Shown: positions 16,629 to 26,542 of the stretch, in pieces
How the letters are laid out: every line of letters begins with the position of its first letter
Position numbering within the stretch: position 1 is the first letter of the stretch
NCBI RefSeq assembly: GCF_014649395.1
Contig: NZ_BMSY01000002.1
Location: 372,001-436,000, forward strand
Length of the DNA: 64,000 bases
From: Streptomyces aureoverticillatus
Lineage (GTDB): Bacteria; Actinomycetota; Actinomycetes; Streptomycetales; Streptomycetaceae
Reading direction: 5' to 3'
The notes under the pieces: model-generated
Databases searched by the model: none
The model's input: only the letters and a program-made list of their open reading frames with translations
What the model was told of the DNA's origin: nothing
Translations under genes and position numbers: made by a program

Positions 16629-18151
16629 AGATGTCCCAGATGCACCAACCGGCGGCTCTGTCGACGTGCCCGAGCTGCGAGGAGCCCCTGGAGTCGGGCG
16701 ACTTGTTCTGCGACGCGTGCGGCTACGACCTCTCGGCCGTCCCGCCCCCACCGTCCGACCGCCCCACCGTCGCCCTCAACGGCATGCCTCCGGGTCCTCC
16801 GCCCGCCGCCCCGCCGCCGCCTCCGGGTCCGGCTTCGGGTCTGGGGCCGGGGCCGGGTGCGGCTTCGGCTCCCCCGGCCGCGCCTCCAGGTCCTTCGGCC
16901 GCGGCTCCCGCTCCGGCTCCGGCTCCGGCTCCGGCCCAGTGGCCCGTCGCCCCCGAGGTCGACAGCACCGACACACCGGCCCCGACCCACCGCCCCACCG
17001 ACCTGCCCGGCACCGACTCCTCCGGCACCGAACTCACGGCACCCGGCGGCTCCCCGGAACCGGACGACTACCCGCTGCCCGCCCCCGAACCGCAGGCCGG
17101 ACAGCAGCCCGCCCCCGAGCCGCAGGCCGGACAGCAGCCCGCCGACCCGCGCACCGGCACCCCTGAACCGCGCGCAGGCTCCCCCGAACCGGCGCCGGCG
17201 CCAACGCCGCCGCAAGCGCCGACCCCGCCCGCCGGCACCAAGCTCTGCGTCGCCTGCCGCGCCGGCCACGTCGCCCCCGACGGCTACTGCGAGAACTGCG
17301 GGCACGCCCAGCCCCGCGAGCGGGACCACATGGAGCAGGAGTTGGAGGCGGTCGCCGCCGTCAGCGACCGGGGCCTGCGGCACCACCGCAACGAGGACGC
17401 GTTCGCGATCTCCTCGGCCGCGCTGCCCGACGGGTCCCCCGCCACCGTCGCCATCGTCTGCGACGGCGTCTCCTCGGCGACCCGCCCCGACGAGGCGTCC
17501 ATGGCGGCCTCACGCGCCGCCAACGCCGCGCTCCAGGACGCCCTGCCGCGCGGCACCCACCCGCAGCAGGCCATGCACGACGCGATCGTCGCCGCCGCGG
17601 AAGCCGTCAACTCGCTCGCCGCCGAACCCACTTCGGCCCGCGAGCACAGCCCGCACCAGAACGCCCCCGCCTGCACCCTCGTCGGCGCCGTCGTCACCGG
17701 CGGACTGCTCGTCATCGGCTGGGTCGGCGACAGCCGCGCCTACTGGATCCCGGTCGACCGCACCGGCCCCACCGCCCGCCTCACCGAGGACGACTCCTGG
17801 GCCGCCCAGATGGTCGCCGCGGGCCTGATGAACGAGGCCGAGGCGTACGCCGACGAGCGGGCGCACGCCATCACGGGCTGGCTCGGCGCCGACGCGTACG
17901 AACTGGAGCCGCACACCGCTTCCTTCAAGCCGGACCGCCCGGGTGTAGTGGTGGTGTGCACGGACGGCCTGTGGAACTACGCGGAGGCGGCCGAGGACAT
18001 GGCCCGCGCCCTGCCCGCCGACGCCGCGCAGCGCCCGCTGCACAGCGCCCAGGTCCTCGTCGGCCACGCGCTGGACGGCGGGGGCCACGACAACGTAACA
18101 GTGGCGATCCTGCCGTTCCCGGCCGCGCCGCAAGGGGCAGGATCGGCCTAG
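16625..18151 (+). CDS. PP2C-family protein phosphatase with two zinc ribbons
   Basis: A 508-aa phosphatase. GTG at 16625 makes a GTGA overlap with pknG; ATG at 16631 is the alternative and no strong binding site decides. Zinc ribbon 1 is C15/C18/C29/C32, then a Pro-rich linker (40-205) with short EPQAGQQPA repeats, then ribbon 2 at C208/C211/C222/C225. The PP2C domain (about 240-505) shows SDRGLRHHRNEDAF, metal Asp280 in CDGVSS, GWVGDSRAYW, Asp447 in CTDGLW and Asp489 in HDNVTV, so all metal ligands are present. It is expected to reverse PknG phosphorylation of shared targets. There is no membrane segment. Confidence 0.93.
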   Translation: MKMSQMHQPAALSTCPSCEEPLESGDLFCDACGYDLSAVPPPPSDRPTVALNGMPPGPPPAAPPPPPGPASGLGPGPGAASAPPAAPPGPSAAAPAPAPAPAPAQWPVAPEVDSTDTPAPTHRPTDLPGTDSSGTELTAPGGSPEPDDYPLPAPEPQAGQQPAPEPQAGQQPADPRTGTPEPRAGSPEPAPAPTPPQAPTPPAGTKLCVACRAGHVAPDGYCENCGHAQPRERDHMEQELEAVAAVSDRGLRHHRNEDAFAISSAALPDGSPATVAIVCDGVSSATRPDEASMAASRAANAALQDALPRGTHPQQAMHDAIVAAAEAVNSLAAEPTSAREHSPHQNAPACTLVGAVVTGGLLVIGWVGDSRAYWIPVDRTGPTARLTEDDSWAAQMVAAGLMNEAEAYADERAHAITGWLGADAYELEPHTASFKPDRPGVVVVCTDGLWNYAEAAEDMARALPADAAQRPLHSAQVLVGHALDGGGHDNVTVAILPFPAAPQGAGSA

Positions 18152-18154
18152 CGC

Positions 18155-18188
18155 GGGAGGGCCGGGCCTCGCGCGGCCCTGCCCTCCC
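18155..18188 (+). terminator. GC-rich hairpin between the phosphatase and VWA genes
   Basis: GGGAGGGC (18155-18162) pairs with GCCCTCCC (18181-18188), with an inner GGGCC/GGCCC helix. It starts 3 nt after the phosphatase stop. Termination or partial read-through into the VWA gene are both possible; no T tract follows. Confidence 0.5.
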
Positions 18189-18306
18189 GGCCGCCGCACG
18201 TCCGTGCCGACCGCACCACCGGCACCAGGCACCACCTGTGTCCGCGCACACACGGCGCCGCGGGCGAGAGGTCTGTGGGAAGTAGTCCTAGGGGGGAACA
18301 GCGTCC

Positions 18307-19650
18307 ATGGCCATTTTCTCGAAGTCGAACGTGCCACAGTTCACGGTCGACGTGTACCAGAACGAGTATCTGCCCGAGGGCGGCCGCGAGGTCAACGCGA
18401 TCGCCACCGTCACCTCGACCGGCGGCGGCACCATCGGCTCCGCGGTCGGCGCGCCCCATCTGTACTCGGCGGGCGAGGGCCCGGACGCCGCGGTCGCGAT
18501 CATGGTCGACTGCTCGGGCTCCATGGACTACCCGCCGACGAAGATGCGCGGCGCCCGCGACGCCACCGCCGCCGCGATCGACGCCCTGCGCGACGGCGTC
18601 CACTTCGCCGTCGTCGGCGGCACCCACGTCGCCAAGGAGGTCTACCCCGGCGGCGGCCGCCTCGCCGTCGCCGGACCGGGGACCCGCGCCCAGGCCAAGG
18701 AGGCCCTGCGCAAGCTCAGCGCCGGCGGCGGCACCGCCATCGGCACCTGGCTGCGCCTCGCCGACCGGCTCCTCGCCTCCGCCGACGTATCCATCCGGCA
18801 CGGCATCCTGCTCACCGACGGCCGCAACGAACACGAGTCACCGGAGGACCTGCGCGCCTCCCTCGACGCCTGCGCGGGCCGCTTCACCTGCGACGCCCGC
18901 GGCGTCGGCACCGACTGGGAAGTGAAAGAGGTCACAGGCATCGCCTCGGCGCTGCTCGGCACCGCCGACATCGTCGCCGACCCGGCCGGCCTCGCCGCCG
19001 ACTTCACGCAGATGATGGAGTCCGCGATGGGCAAGGAGGTCGCCGACGTCAGCCTGCGGCTGTGGACGCCCATGGGCGTGGAGATCATGTTCGTGAAGCA
19101 GGTGGCGCCCACGGTCGAGGAGTTGACCGACCGGCGTACGGAGGCGGGGCCCCGCGCGGGCGACTACCCCACCGGCTCCTGGGGCGACGAGTCCCGCGAC
19201 TACCACATCTGCGTCCGCGTCCCCGGCGCCGAACTCGGCCAGGAGATGCTCGCGGCCCGCGTCTCGCTGGTCGTGCCCAGCGCCGACGGCACCGTACAGA
19301 CCCTGTCCCAGGGCCTGGTCAGGGCGGTCTGGACGGACGACATGGCGGCCTCGACGTCCATCAATCCGCAGGTCGCGCACTACACGGGCCAGGCGGAACT
19401 GGCCCAGGTCATCCAACAGGGCCTGGACGCCCGCAAATCGGGCGACTTCGACGGCGCAACGGCCAAACTGGGCCGCGCCGTTCAGCTCGCCAGCGCCTCC
19501 GGCAACGAGGACACCGCCAAGCTCCTTTCCAAGGTGGTGGACGTCGTAGACGCCACGACAGGTACTGTTCGATTGAAGGCGCGGGTCGCCGAGGCCGACG
19601 AGATGACACTCGAGACGCGCTCGACGAAGACGGTCCGCGTGAAGAAGTAG
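18307..19650 (+). CDS. VWA-domain protein (TerY-like context) in the signalling island
   Basis: A 447-aa soluble protein with no signal peptide. Its start at ATG 18307 is preceded by AGGGGGG at about 10 nt. The VWA domain (about 60-235) has a complete metal-ion-dependent adhesion site: D68-C-S70-G-S72 in VDCSGSMD, a later GGGTAIGTWL with the Thr ligand, and LLTDGRNEH. The C-terminal half (240-447) is a beta-rich region followed by a short helical repeat. VWA proteins next to a PP2C phosphatase and a Ser/Thr kinase recur in the TerY-phosphorylation triads described in the literature on Ter systems. Here it may assemble or regulate the kinase-phosphatase pair. Confidence 0.88.
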   Translation: MAIFSKSNVPQFTVDVYQNEYLPEGGREVNAIATVTSTGGGTIGSAVGAPHLYSAGEGPDAAVAIMVDCSGSMDYPPTKMRGARDATAAAIDALRDGVHFAVVGGTHVAKEVYPGGGRLAVAGPGTRAQAKEALRKLSAGGGTAIGTWLRLADRLLASADVSIRHGILLTDGRNEHESPEDLRASLDACAGRFTCDARGVGTDWEVKEVTGIASALLGTADIVADPAGLAADFTQMMESAMGKEVADVSLRLWTPMGVEIMFVKQVAPTVEELTDRRTEAGPRAGDYPTGSWGDESRDYHICVRVPGAELGQEMLAARVSLVVPSADGTVQTLSQGLVRAVWTDDMAASTSINPQVAHYTGQAELAQVIQQGLDARKSGDFDGATAKLGRAVQLASASGNEDTAKLLSKVVDVVDATTGTVRLKARVAEADEMTLETRSTKTVRVKK

Positions 19651-19715
19651 TACGCGTACTTGTACGCGAAGCAGTACGCGTACGAGTACGAGTACGGCGA
19701 TGCAGTACGCGTCGC
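19651..19715. repeat. TACG-rich simple repeat between the VWA and FHA genes
   Basis: Reiterated TACGCGTACG/TACGAGTACG units. Many are self-complementary around GCGTACGC or CGTACG, so the transcript could fold. It lies in the 128-nt gap upstream of the FHA gene. Confidence 0.65.
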
Positions 19716-19778
19716 CGGTACCGGAAAAGCCAGTGCACACGGCCCTCGGGCCGGAGAAGGAGAGGGGGAAGCGCCGAC

Positions 19779-21692
19779 ATGCCGACCTGCCCGAACGGAC
19801 ACCAGTCGGGTTCCGACGACTGGTGCGAGGTCTGCGGTCACCGCATGGCTGGTGCCGTACCGCCGCCGCCTCCCCCGCCGCCCCCGGCCGCCGGCTACGG
19901 CTATCCGCCGGCTCCCGGCCAGCACGGTGGTCCCGGTGGCCCGGGGGGTCCTGGCCAGCACGGTGGTCCCGGTCAGCACGGTGGTCCCGGTCAGCACGGT
20001 GGTCCGGGTGGTCCTGGCGGCCCCGGCGGCCCCGGCGGTCCTGGTCCTGGTGGCCCTGGTCAGCAGGGCGGCCCCGGTCAGCCCGGCCGCCCGCACCTCT
20101 CCGCCGTGCCGGACCTCGGGTCCGAGCCCGAGCTCTGCCCGCAGTGCCGCACGCCCCGCGAGGCCAACGCGCCCTTCTGCGAGGAGTGCCGGTGGAACTT
20201 CCTCACCGGTACGGCCACGTCGTACACGCCTGCCGCACCCAATCCGCCGCTGCCCACGGGTGGGGCGGGGCGGCCCGGTGGGCCTGGTGGGCCCGGTGGT
20301 CCAGGGATGCCTGGGCCCGGTGGGCCGGGTGGGCCTGGTATGTCCGGGCCCGGCGGTCCGGGTGGCCCGGGAGGTCCGGGTAGACCCGGCGGTCCCGGTG
20401 CTGACGGCCCGGGTGGGCCTTTCGGTGGGCCTGGCGGTCCCGGCGGCCCCGGCGGCCCCGGTAGCGATGGTCCGGGCGGCCCCTTCGGTGGGCCTGCCTT
20501 CGGTGGGCACGGTGGTCCGGGCGGGCCCGGTCCTGGCGGACACGGCGGTCCGGGCGGGCCTGGCCCGGGTGGGCACGGTGGGCCTGGAGGTCCTGGTTCC
20601 GGTGGCCCCGGTCCCGGCCCGGGTGGGCCTGGCCCCGGCGGACAAGGCGGTCCGGGTGGTCCCGGTCCCGGCGGACACGGCGGGCCTGGCGGCCCCGGCT
20701 CCCCCAACCCCGCCCAGCAGTTCCAGCAGGGCCCACCCCCGCCCCCGCCCGGCCCCGGCGCGCCCGGTGGCCCCGGCGGTCCCGGCGGCCCGGGTGCACA
20801 CGGTGGCCCCGGCGGCCCCGGCACGACGTCCCCCAGCGGCCAGCCGACCCCCGGCCCCGGTCAGGACCCGTTCGACTACCAGGGCTCCCGGCCCTCGCAG
20901 ATGAACCGGCCCGCCGAGCCGATCCCGCCGTTCGGCCCCGGCAACGGCGGCACCCCGCCCGGCCCGAACGCGCCCGGTGCCCCGCAGGCGTTCCAGCAGC
21001 AGGGTCCGCCCGCGCCGCCCGCGTTCCCGCAGGAGACCGGCGCGCCCCAGGGCCCGCCCCCGCCCGGCCCGGGCGGACCCGGTCCCGGCGGACCCGGCGG
21101 CCCGTCCGCGCCGTCCTTCGGCGGCGGCAGTGACGACTGGGTCCTCTCGCCCCCGTCGTCCACGGCCCCCGGCCAGGGCGGTCCAGGAGGTCCCGGTGGT
21201 CCTGGCGGCCCCGGCGGCCCGGACCAGCAGCACCAGCAGGGCTACCCGGGCCCCGGCCAACCGCCGCAACCGCAGCCGCAGAGCCCCGCGTCCTGGACCG
21301 CGACCATCGGCCCCGACCGTGAGTACTTCATGGCGATGATGCAGCGCAGCGGCCCCGAGGCCGCGGGCCTGAACCTGCCCGCGTACTCCCCGGAGCAGGA
21401 GCGTCCGCTCATCGGCAACCAGATCACGATCGGCCGCCGACGCCACTCCACCGGCGACACCCCCGACATCGACCTGTCGGTGCCGCCGGAGGACCCGGGC
21501 GTATCGCACCAGCACGCGGTCCTGGTCCAGCAGCCGGACGGCGGCTGGGCGGTCGTCGACCAGAACTCGACCAACGGCACCACGGTCAACGGCGGCGAGG
21601 AGCCCATCCAGCCCTTCGTCCCGATACCGCTCCAGGACGGCGACCAGGTGCATGTGGGCGCCTGGACGACGATCACCATCCGGCGCGACTGA
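19779..21692 (+). CDS. FHA-domain protein with zinc ribbons and a collagen-like linker
   Basis: A 637-aa protein. ATG at 19779 follows GGAGAAGGAGAGGGGG. Zinc-ribbon-like motif 1 is C4-PNG-H8 with C16/C19; motif 2 is C120/C123/C134/C137 (CPQC...CEEC). Between and after them are long GGPGGPG/GPGGP collagen-like repeats (about 40-105 and 160-350), then Pro/Gln-rich sequence. The C-terminal FHA domain (about 544-637) carries ITIGRRRH, S576-H-Q-H and the NSTNGTTVNG loop, so phosphothreonine binding looks intact. It is the likely reader of PknG phosphorylation, analogous to mycobacterial GarA but with a very different N-terminus. No membrane or secretion signal is seen, so the collagen-like part is probably cytosolic. 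Confidence 0.9.
   Translation: MPTCPNGHQSGSDDWCEVCGHRMAGAVPPPPPPPPPAAGYGYPPAPGQHGGPGGPGGPGQHGGPGQHGGPGQHGGPGGPGGPGGPGGPGPGGPGQQGGPGQPGRPHLSAVPDLGSEPELCPQCRTPREANAPFCEECRWNFLTGTATSYTPAAPNPPLPTGGAGRPGGPGGPGGPGMPGPGGPGGPGMSGPGGPGGPGGPGRPGGPGADGPGGPFGGPGGPGGPGGPGSDGPGGPFGGPAFGGHGGPGGPGPGGHGGPGGPGPGGHGGPGGPGSGGPGPGPGGPGPGGQGGPGGPGPGGHGGPGGPGSPNPAQQFQQGPPPPPPGPGAPGGPGGPGGPGAHGGPGGPGTTSPSGQPTPGPGQDPFDYQGSRPSQMNRPAEPIPPFGPGNGGTPPGPNAPGAPQAFQQQGPPAPPAFPQETGAPQGPPPPGPGGPGPGGPGGPSAPSFGGGSDDWVLSPPSSTAPGQGGPGGPGGPGGPGGPDQQHQQGYPGPGQPPQPQPQSPASWTATIGPDREYFMAMMQRSGPEAAGLNLPAYSPEQERPLIGNQITIGRRRHSTGDTPDIDLSVPPEDPGVSHQHAVLVQQPDGGWAVVDQNSTNGTTVNGGEEPIQPFVPIPLQDGDQVHVGAWTTITIRRD
19923..20700 (+). repeat. Collagen-like Gly-Gly-Pro coding repeats
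   Basis: Dense degenerate 9-nt and 3-codon repeats of GGTGGTCCC/GGCGGCCCC type encode Gly-Gly-Pro and Gly-Pro-Gly runs in the FHA protein, interrupted by the second zinc-ribbon segment. Period-9 organisation and codon variation indicate repeat expansion under protein-level constraint. Confidence 0.85.
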
Positions 21693-21724
21693 CCCGGACC
21701 CACCGGGACCCCGGACCCACCGCG

Positions 21725-21770
21725 AAGGGCCGTGCGCCTCGCCGTCACAGCGGCCAGGCGTACGGCCCTT
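21725..21770. terminator. Bidirectional hairpin between convergent genes
   Basis: The arms 21725-21744 and 21751-21770 are complementary at 18 of 20 positions (AAGGGCCGTGCGCCT against the right arm). The structure overlaps the last codons of the reverse-strand methyltransferase gene and sits 33 nt past the FHA stop, so it can terminate both. Confidence 0.75.
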
Positions 21771-22782
21771 CCGGGTCGTCCAGCCACGCCCACGCGTACG
21801 GCCCACTGACCGTGACCCCGAACCGCTCCCGCACCGGCCGCCGCTCCCGCTGCCACAGCGCCAGCGCCTCGTGCGGGTCGAGGCTCCCCGCGGTCAGTTC
21901 GAGCAGGAAACGGAACAGCTCGTTCTGCAGCGCCCGGCGCGGCAGCCCCCCGATGTGCTGCTCGTGCGCCGCGAAGCGCCCGTTCCCGCCGCGCAACGGC
22001 ACGAAGTACGCGGGCGTGTGCAGGAACCGCCCCTCGGCGTGCTCGGCGTCCGCCACCCGCAGCGCGATGAGCCCGGTCGCGAGCGGCGCGAGCACCCGCG
22101 CGCCCGGGCGGCACTGCCCGAGCCAGGCGCGCGGCACCGAATGGAGCGTGCAGGTCGCGATGATCCGGTCGAAGGGCGCCCGTTGCGGACAGCCCGCACC
22201 ACCGTCACCGGTCACGACGGTCGGCCGGTACCCGGCGGCCGTCAGATGCCGCCGCGCCGACTCGGTGATCTCCGGGTCCAGATCGACGGTGGTGACGTGC
22301 TCGTCCCCGAGGCGGTGCGCGAGCAACGCCGCGTTGTACCCCGTACCGGCCCCGATCTCCAGTACGTCGTACTCCGCGCCGTCACCGACGCGCAGTTCCA
22401 CCAGCATCTTGGCCATCAGCGAGGGCTGGCTGCTGGAGGAGACCAGTTCCCCGTCCCGCACCCGGGTGGCCAGCGGCGCGTCCGCGTACGCCCCGCGCAG
22501 CCAGCGCGCCCGCCGCACCGGATCCGGGTCCTCGCCCCACAGCCGCTCGTACCCGCCGCCCGTGCTCACGTAGTAGTACGGCACGAAGAGGTGCCGCGGG
22601 ACCTCCTGGAACGCCTCCCGCCAGGCCGGATCGTCGTCCCAGGCCCCGGCCGCCTCGATCTCCCGCACCAGCCCGGCCCGCGCCTCGGCGGCCTGCACGG
22701 GGTCGGGTCCCTCAGGTCCCTCGGGTCCATCAGGTTCCTCGGGTTCCTCGGCGAGCGGAGCATGCGCACCCATACCCCCCAC
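21745..22782 (-). CDS. Protein-L-isoaspartate O-methyltransferase-like protein
   Basis: A 345-aa methyltransferase of the PCMT family, longer than classical Pcm (about 210 aa) because of a C-terminal extension. The N-terminus is acidic and Pro-rich. The body has VPRHLFVP, a VSSSSQPSLMAKMLV motif equivalent to the Pcm substrate loop, and the SAM site VLEIGAGTGYNAALLAH. Similar long actinobacterial proteins are sometimes used in RiPP pathways, but no precursor peptide or RiPP enzyme is nearby, so a protein-repair role or an unknown substrate is more likely. GTG at 22782 is the longest start; ATG at 22773 is equally possible. Confidence 0.85.
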   Translation of the reverse strand: MGGMGAHAPLAEEPEEPDGPEGPEGPDPVQAAEARAGLVREIEAAGAWDDDPAWREAFQEVPRHLFVPYYYVSTGGGYERLWGEDPDPVRRARWLRGAYADAPLATRVRDGELVSSSSQPSLMAKMLVELRVGDGAEYDVLEIGAGTGYNAALLAHRLGDEHVTTVDLDPEITESARRHLTAAGYRPTVVTGDGGAGCPQRAPFDRIIATCTLHSVPRAWLGQCRPGARVLAPLATGLIALRVADAEHAEGRFLHTPAYFVPLRGGNGRFAAHEQHIGGLPRRALQNELFRFLLELTAGSLDPHEALALWQRERRPVRERFGVTVSGPYAWAWLDDPEGPYAWPL

Positions 22783-22859
22783 TGTGCTGCCCCGGGCCGC
22801 TCGATGCGAGTGGTCCTAAGCCTTCCGTCCTCGTCCGTCGCGTCTGAGACCATGGAGGA

Positions 22860-23264
22860 GTGAATGAGATCCCGCGCGGCACGCTTCAGGAGCAGACCTT
22901 CTACGAACAGGTCGGCGGCGAGGAGACCTTCAGGCGCCTGGTGCACCACTTCTACGAGGGAGTAGCCCAGGACCCGCTCCTGCGTCCCATGTATCCGGAG
23001 GAGGACCTGGGCCCGGCCGAGGAGCGCCTCGCCCTGTTCCTGATGCAGTACTGGGGCGGCCCCCGCACCTACAGCGACAACCGCGGCCACCCCCGCCTGC
23101 GCATGCGCCACGCCCCCTTCACGGTCAACAGGGCGGCCCACGACGCCTGGCTCAAGCACATGCGCACAGCCGTCGACGCCCTGGACCTCTCCGAGGAACA
23201 CGAACGCACCCTCTGGAACTACCTGACCTACGCGGCAGCGTCCATGGTCAACGCAGAGGGCTGA
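22860..23264 (+). CDS. glbO: Truncated hemoglobin, group II (GlbO-type)
   Basis: A 134-aa heme protein. The sequence shows the group II hallmarks: TFYEQVGGEETFRRLV, YGLP-like PMYPEEDLGPAEERL, the aromatic FLMQYWGGP, and the proximal-His segment RLRMRHAPFTV. Such globins bind oxygen or NO and are linked to redox or nitrosative stress. The start is GTG at 22860, with GGAGGA almost touching it, an unusually short spacing. It is a single gene, divergent from the methyltransferase. Confidence 0.93.
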   Translation: MNEIPRGTLQEQTFYEQVGGEETFRRLVHHFYEGVAQDPLLRPMYPEEDLGPAEERLALFLMQYWGGPRTYSDNRGHPRLRMRHAPFTVNRAAHDAWLKHMRTAVDALDLSEEHERTLWNYLTYAAASMVNAEG

Positions 23265-23294
23265 CGCCGGCGGATCCCCTGGCCCCCACCCGCC

Positions 23295-23437
23295 CTCACC
23301 GCTGTGGGCACCGCCGTCGCGGCCGTCACCGCTGTGGGGGCATCCCCCTCACACCGCCTCCACCGCCGTGGGCGCCCGCCGTCACCGCCCCCGCCGCTGT
23401 GGGCAGTCGTTCCGCAGGGCGGAACGGGAGGGCACAG
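23295..23437. repeat. CCGCTGTGGG repeats ending in a GTTCCGC hairpin
   Basis: Four degenerate CACCGCTGTGGG units are followed by a perfect stem GTTCCGC-AGG-GCGGAAC (23409-23425). The motif (TGTGGGCA, then this stem, then GGGCACA) is a dispersed Streptomyces intergenic element. Here it lies between convergent genes and can serve as a terminator. Confidence 0.75.
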
Positions 23438-23456
23438 CCCCGTCCAACGCCAGCCG

Positions 23457-24143
23457 TCAAGTCGGCGTGACAGTGAGCGCCCCGGCGCCCGCCCGCCGCA
23501 GGGCAACAGATCCATAAGGCGTACGCAACCGCAGCCAGGGCCCAGCCGACAGCAAGTCCAACGCATCCCCCCGCAGAAACCCCAAGGCCTGCGCAGCGTG
23601 TGCGGCCCGCACAGGAAGCTCCGTCCCGGGCACCGCCCGGGACCAGATCTCCCGCCCCACCCGATCAAGCTCGGCCCGAACCCGCAGCTCGGGCGCCAAC
23701 TCCTCGACCCGGGAACGAAATTCGGCGACAGCCCCCTGCACCAGGGCCCGCACCTCACTCATCGAAGGCAGCCCGGGAACCCGCCGCCACCCACCCCGGG
23801 GCGGCAGCACCCCGGCCCAGGGCGGCCCCGTGACCGCCGCGGGCACGAGCATCGTCCCCACCGTCTCCGCGGCGTCGGCCGACTCCCCCACGGACTCCAG
23901 CAGCTCACCGGCGGAGACGGTCACGTCCAGCGAGGTGTCGAGCCCGTGCTCGTACGGCTTGGCAAGCCGCGCCGTACGAATCGCGAGCACCTCGAACGAC
24001 GGCGGCCGCCCGAACACCGCCAGGGTCTCCCCCGCGGCCTGCAACCGCACCGCCGCCGCCTTGTCGTAGTGGATCAGCCGGGCCAGGAAGGCGGCGAGAT
24101 CCGCCGCCTCCCCGGCATCGGCGAAGTGCAGTCGCACGGTCAT
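23457..24143 (-). CDS. Conserved hypothetical protein, translationally coupled to a thioesterase
   Basis: A 228-aa soluble protein. ATG at 24143 lies in an ATGA overlap with the upstream thioesterase gene, which decides the start against a longer frame. The N-terminus (MTVRLHFADAGEAADLAAFL) and GRPPSFEVLAIRTARL look like a small alpha/beta domain. A Trp/Pro-rich middle, PPRGGWRRVPGLPSMSEVRA, and a helical C-terminal part end in RLRTPYGSVALRR. I do not recognise the family. Coupling to the thioesterase and to ettA upstream suggests a housekeeping role. Confidence 0.8.
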   Translation of the reverse strand: MTVRLHFADAGEAADLAAFLARLIHYDKAAAVRLQAAGETLAVFGRPPSFEVLAIRTARLAKPYEHGLDTSLDVTVSAGELLESVGESADAAETVGTMLVPAAVTGPPWAGVLPPRGGWRRVPGLPSMSEVRALVQGAVAEFRSRVEELAPELRVRAELDRVGREIWSRAVPGTELPVRAAHAAQALGFLRGDALDLLSAGPWLRLRTPYGSVALRRAGAGALTVTPT

Positions 24144-24616
24144 GCGACGAGCGCCCCCGCACCGGCCGTGCCCCGGACGGCCGCGGCGTCCGCCGCGTCC
24201 CCGTCCCGGTACTCCTCCAGGACGGCCCGCTCCTCGGCGGTGATCCGGCGCGGCCGCTGCGCCCGCAGGTCGAACGGCACGACGATCGTCGTCGCCCGCA
24301 CATACACCTGCCCGCCGGCCTCGGGCTCCTTTATCTCGTACGAAATCGTCAGCGACGCGGCACCGATCTTCGTCACCCACGACTCGATGGTCACCGGCTT
24401 GTGCCGGTGCACCAACGGCCGCAGATAGTCGATCTCGTGGCGCGCCACCACGGATCCGCCCGAGAACGACGGCCCGTCGTCATCGGTCGCGGACAGCCGG
24501 AACATGAAGTCGATCCGCGCCTCTTCCAAGTACCGCAGGAAGACGGCGTTGTTGACGTGCCCGAAGGCATCCATGTCCGACCACCGCAGCGGGCAGTCGT
24601 AGATGTGGCGCGCCAT
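24140..24616 (-). CDS. Acyl-CoA thioesterase, 4HBT hotdog family
   Basis: A 158-aa single-hotdog protein. ATG at 24616 (MARHIYDCPLRWSDMD) starts one base after the ettA stop; a longer frame overlapping ettA is not needed. The family motif WSDMDAFGHVNNAVFLRYLEEARIDF carries the catalytic Asp (residue 16), as in YbgC/4-hydroxybenzoyl-CoA thioesterases. The natural acyl-CoA is unknown. It is co-transcribed with ettA and the following hypothetical gene. Confidence 0.9.
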   Translation of the reverse strand: MARHIYDCPLRWSDMDAFGHVNNAVFLRYLEEARIDFMFRLSATDDDGPSFSGGSVVARHEIDYLRPLVHRHKPVTIESWVTKIGAASLTISYEIKEPEAGGQVYVRATTIVVPFDLRAQRPRRITAEERAVLEEYRDGDAADAAAVRGTAGAGALVA

Positions 24617-24617
24617 G

Positions 24618-26282
<1,665 letters not shown>

Positions 26283-26542
26283 GAGAAACCGTCCGGCATT
26301 CAGTGTGTGGGCAGATACACCCCATCTTGCCTGACGGCCACCCCCCGGAGGAAACCAGTACTGTCCGGGGCCCTTGACCTGCTCACCCCGCCGAGCGGCC
26401 GCACGCGGCCCAGGGCGACACGGACGGAGGGCGAGATGTTGCCGCCCTGATCACTCGAGGCGAGGCTGAGCGGGACGTCACCGGGTCTCAGCGAGCGCGG
26501 ACGGGACCGCGCCGGTCGTGGTGGACGGAAGGAACGCGTGCG

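Noticed and set aside
13806..16751. Reverse-strand open frame of 981 codons opposite pknG
   Set aside because: Same shadow effect; the forward frame carries clear kinase motifs and its composition is normal, while the reverse one is repetitive Arg/Gly/Pro.
19923..20700. CRISPR-like or minisatellite array
   Set aside because: The repeats are degenerate, 9 nt in period and in frame with Gly-Gly-Pro codons; there are no spacers of constant length and no cas genes.
19482..21806. Reverse-strand open frame of 774 codons rich in Gly/Thr/Ala
   Set aside because: It is the complement of the collagen-like repeats of the FHA gene and has no start signal.
21745..22782. RiPP-associated methyltransferase
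   Set aside because: No precursor peptide or lanthipeptide/lasso enzyme genes within the window; it is flanked by housekeeping genes.
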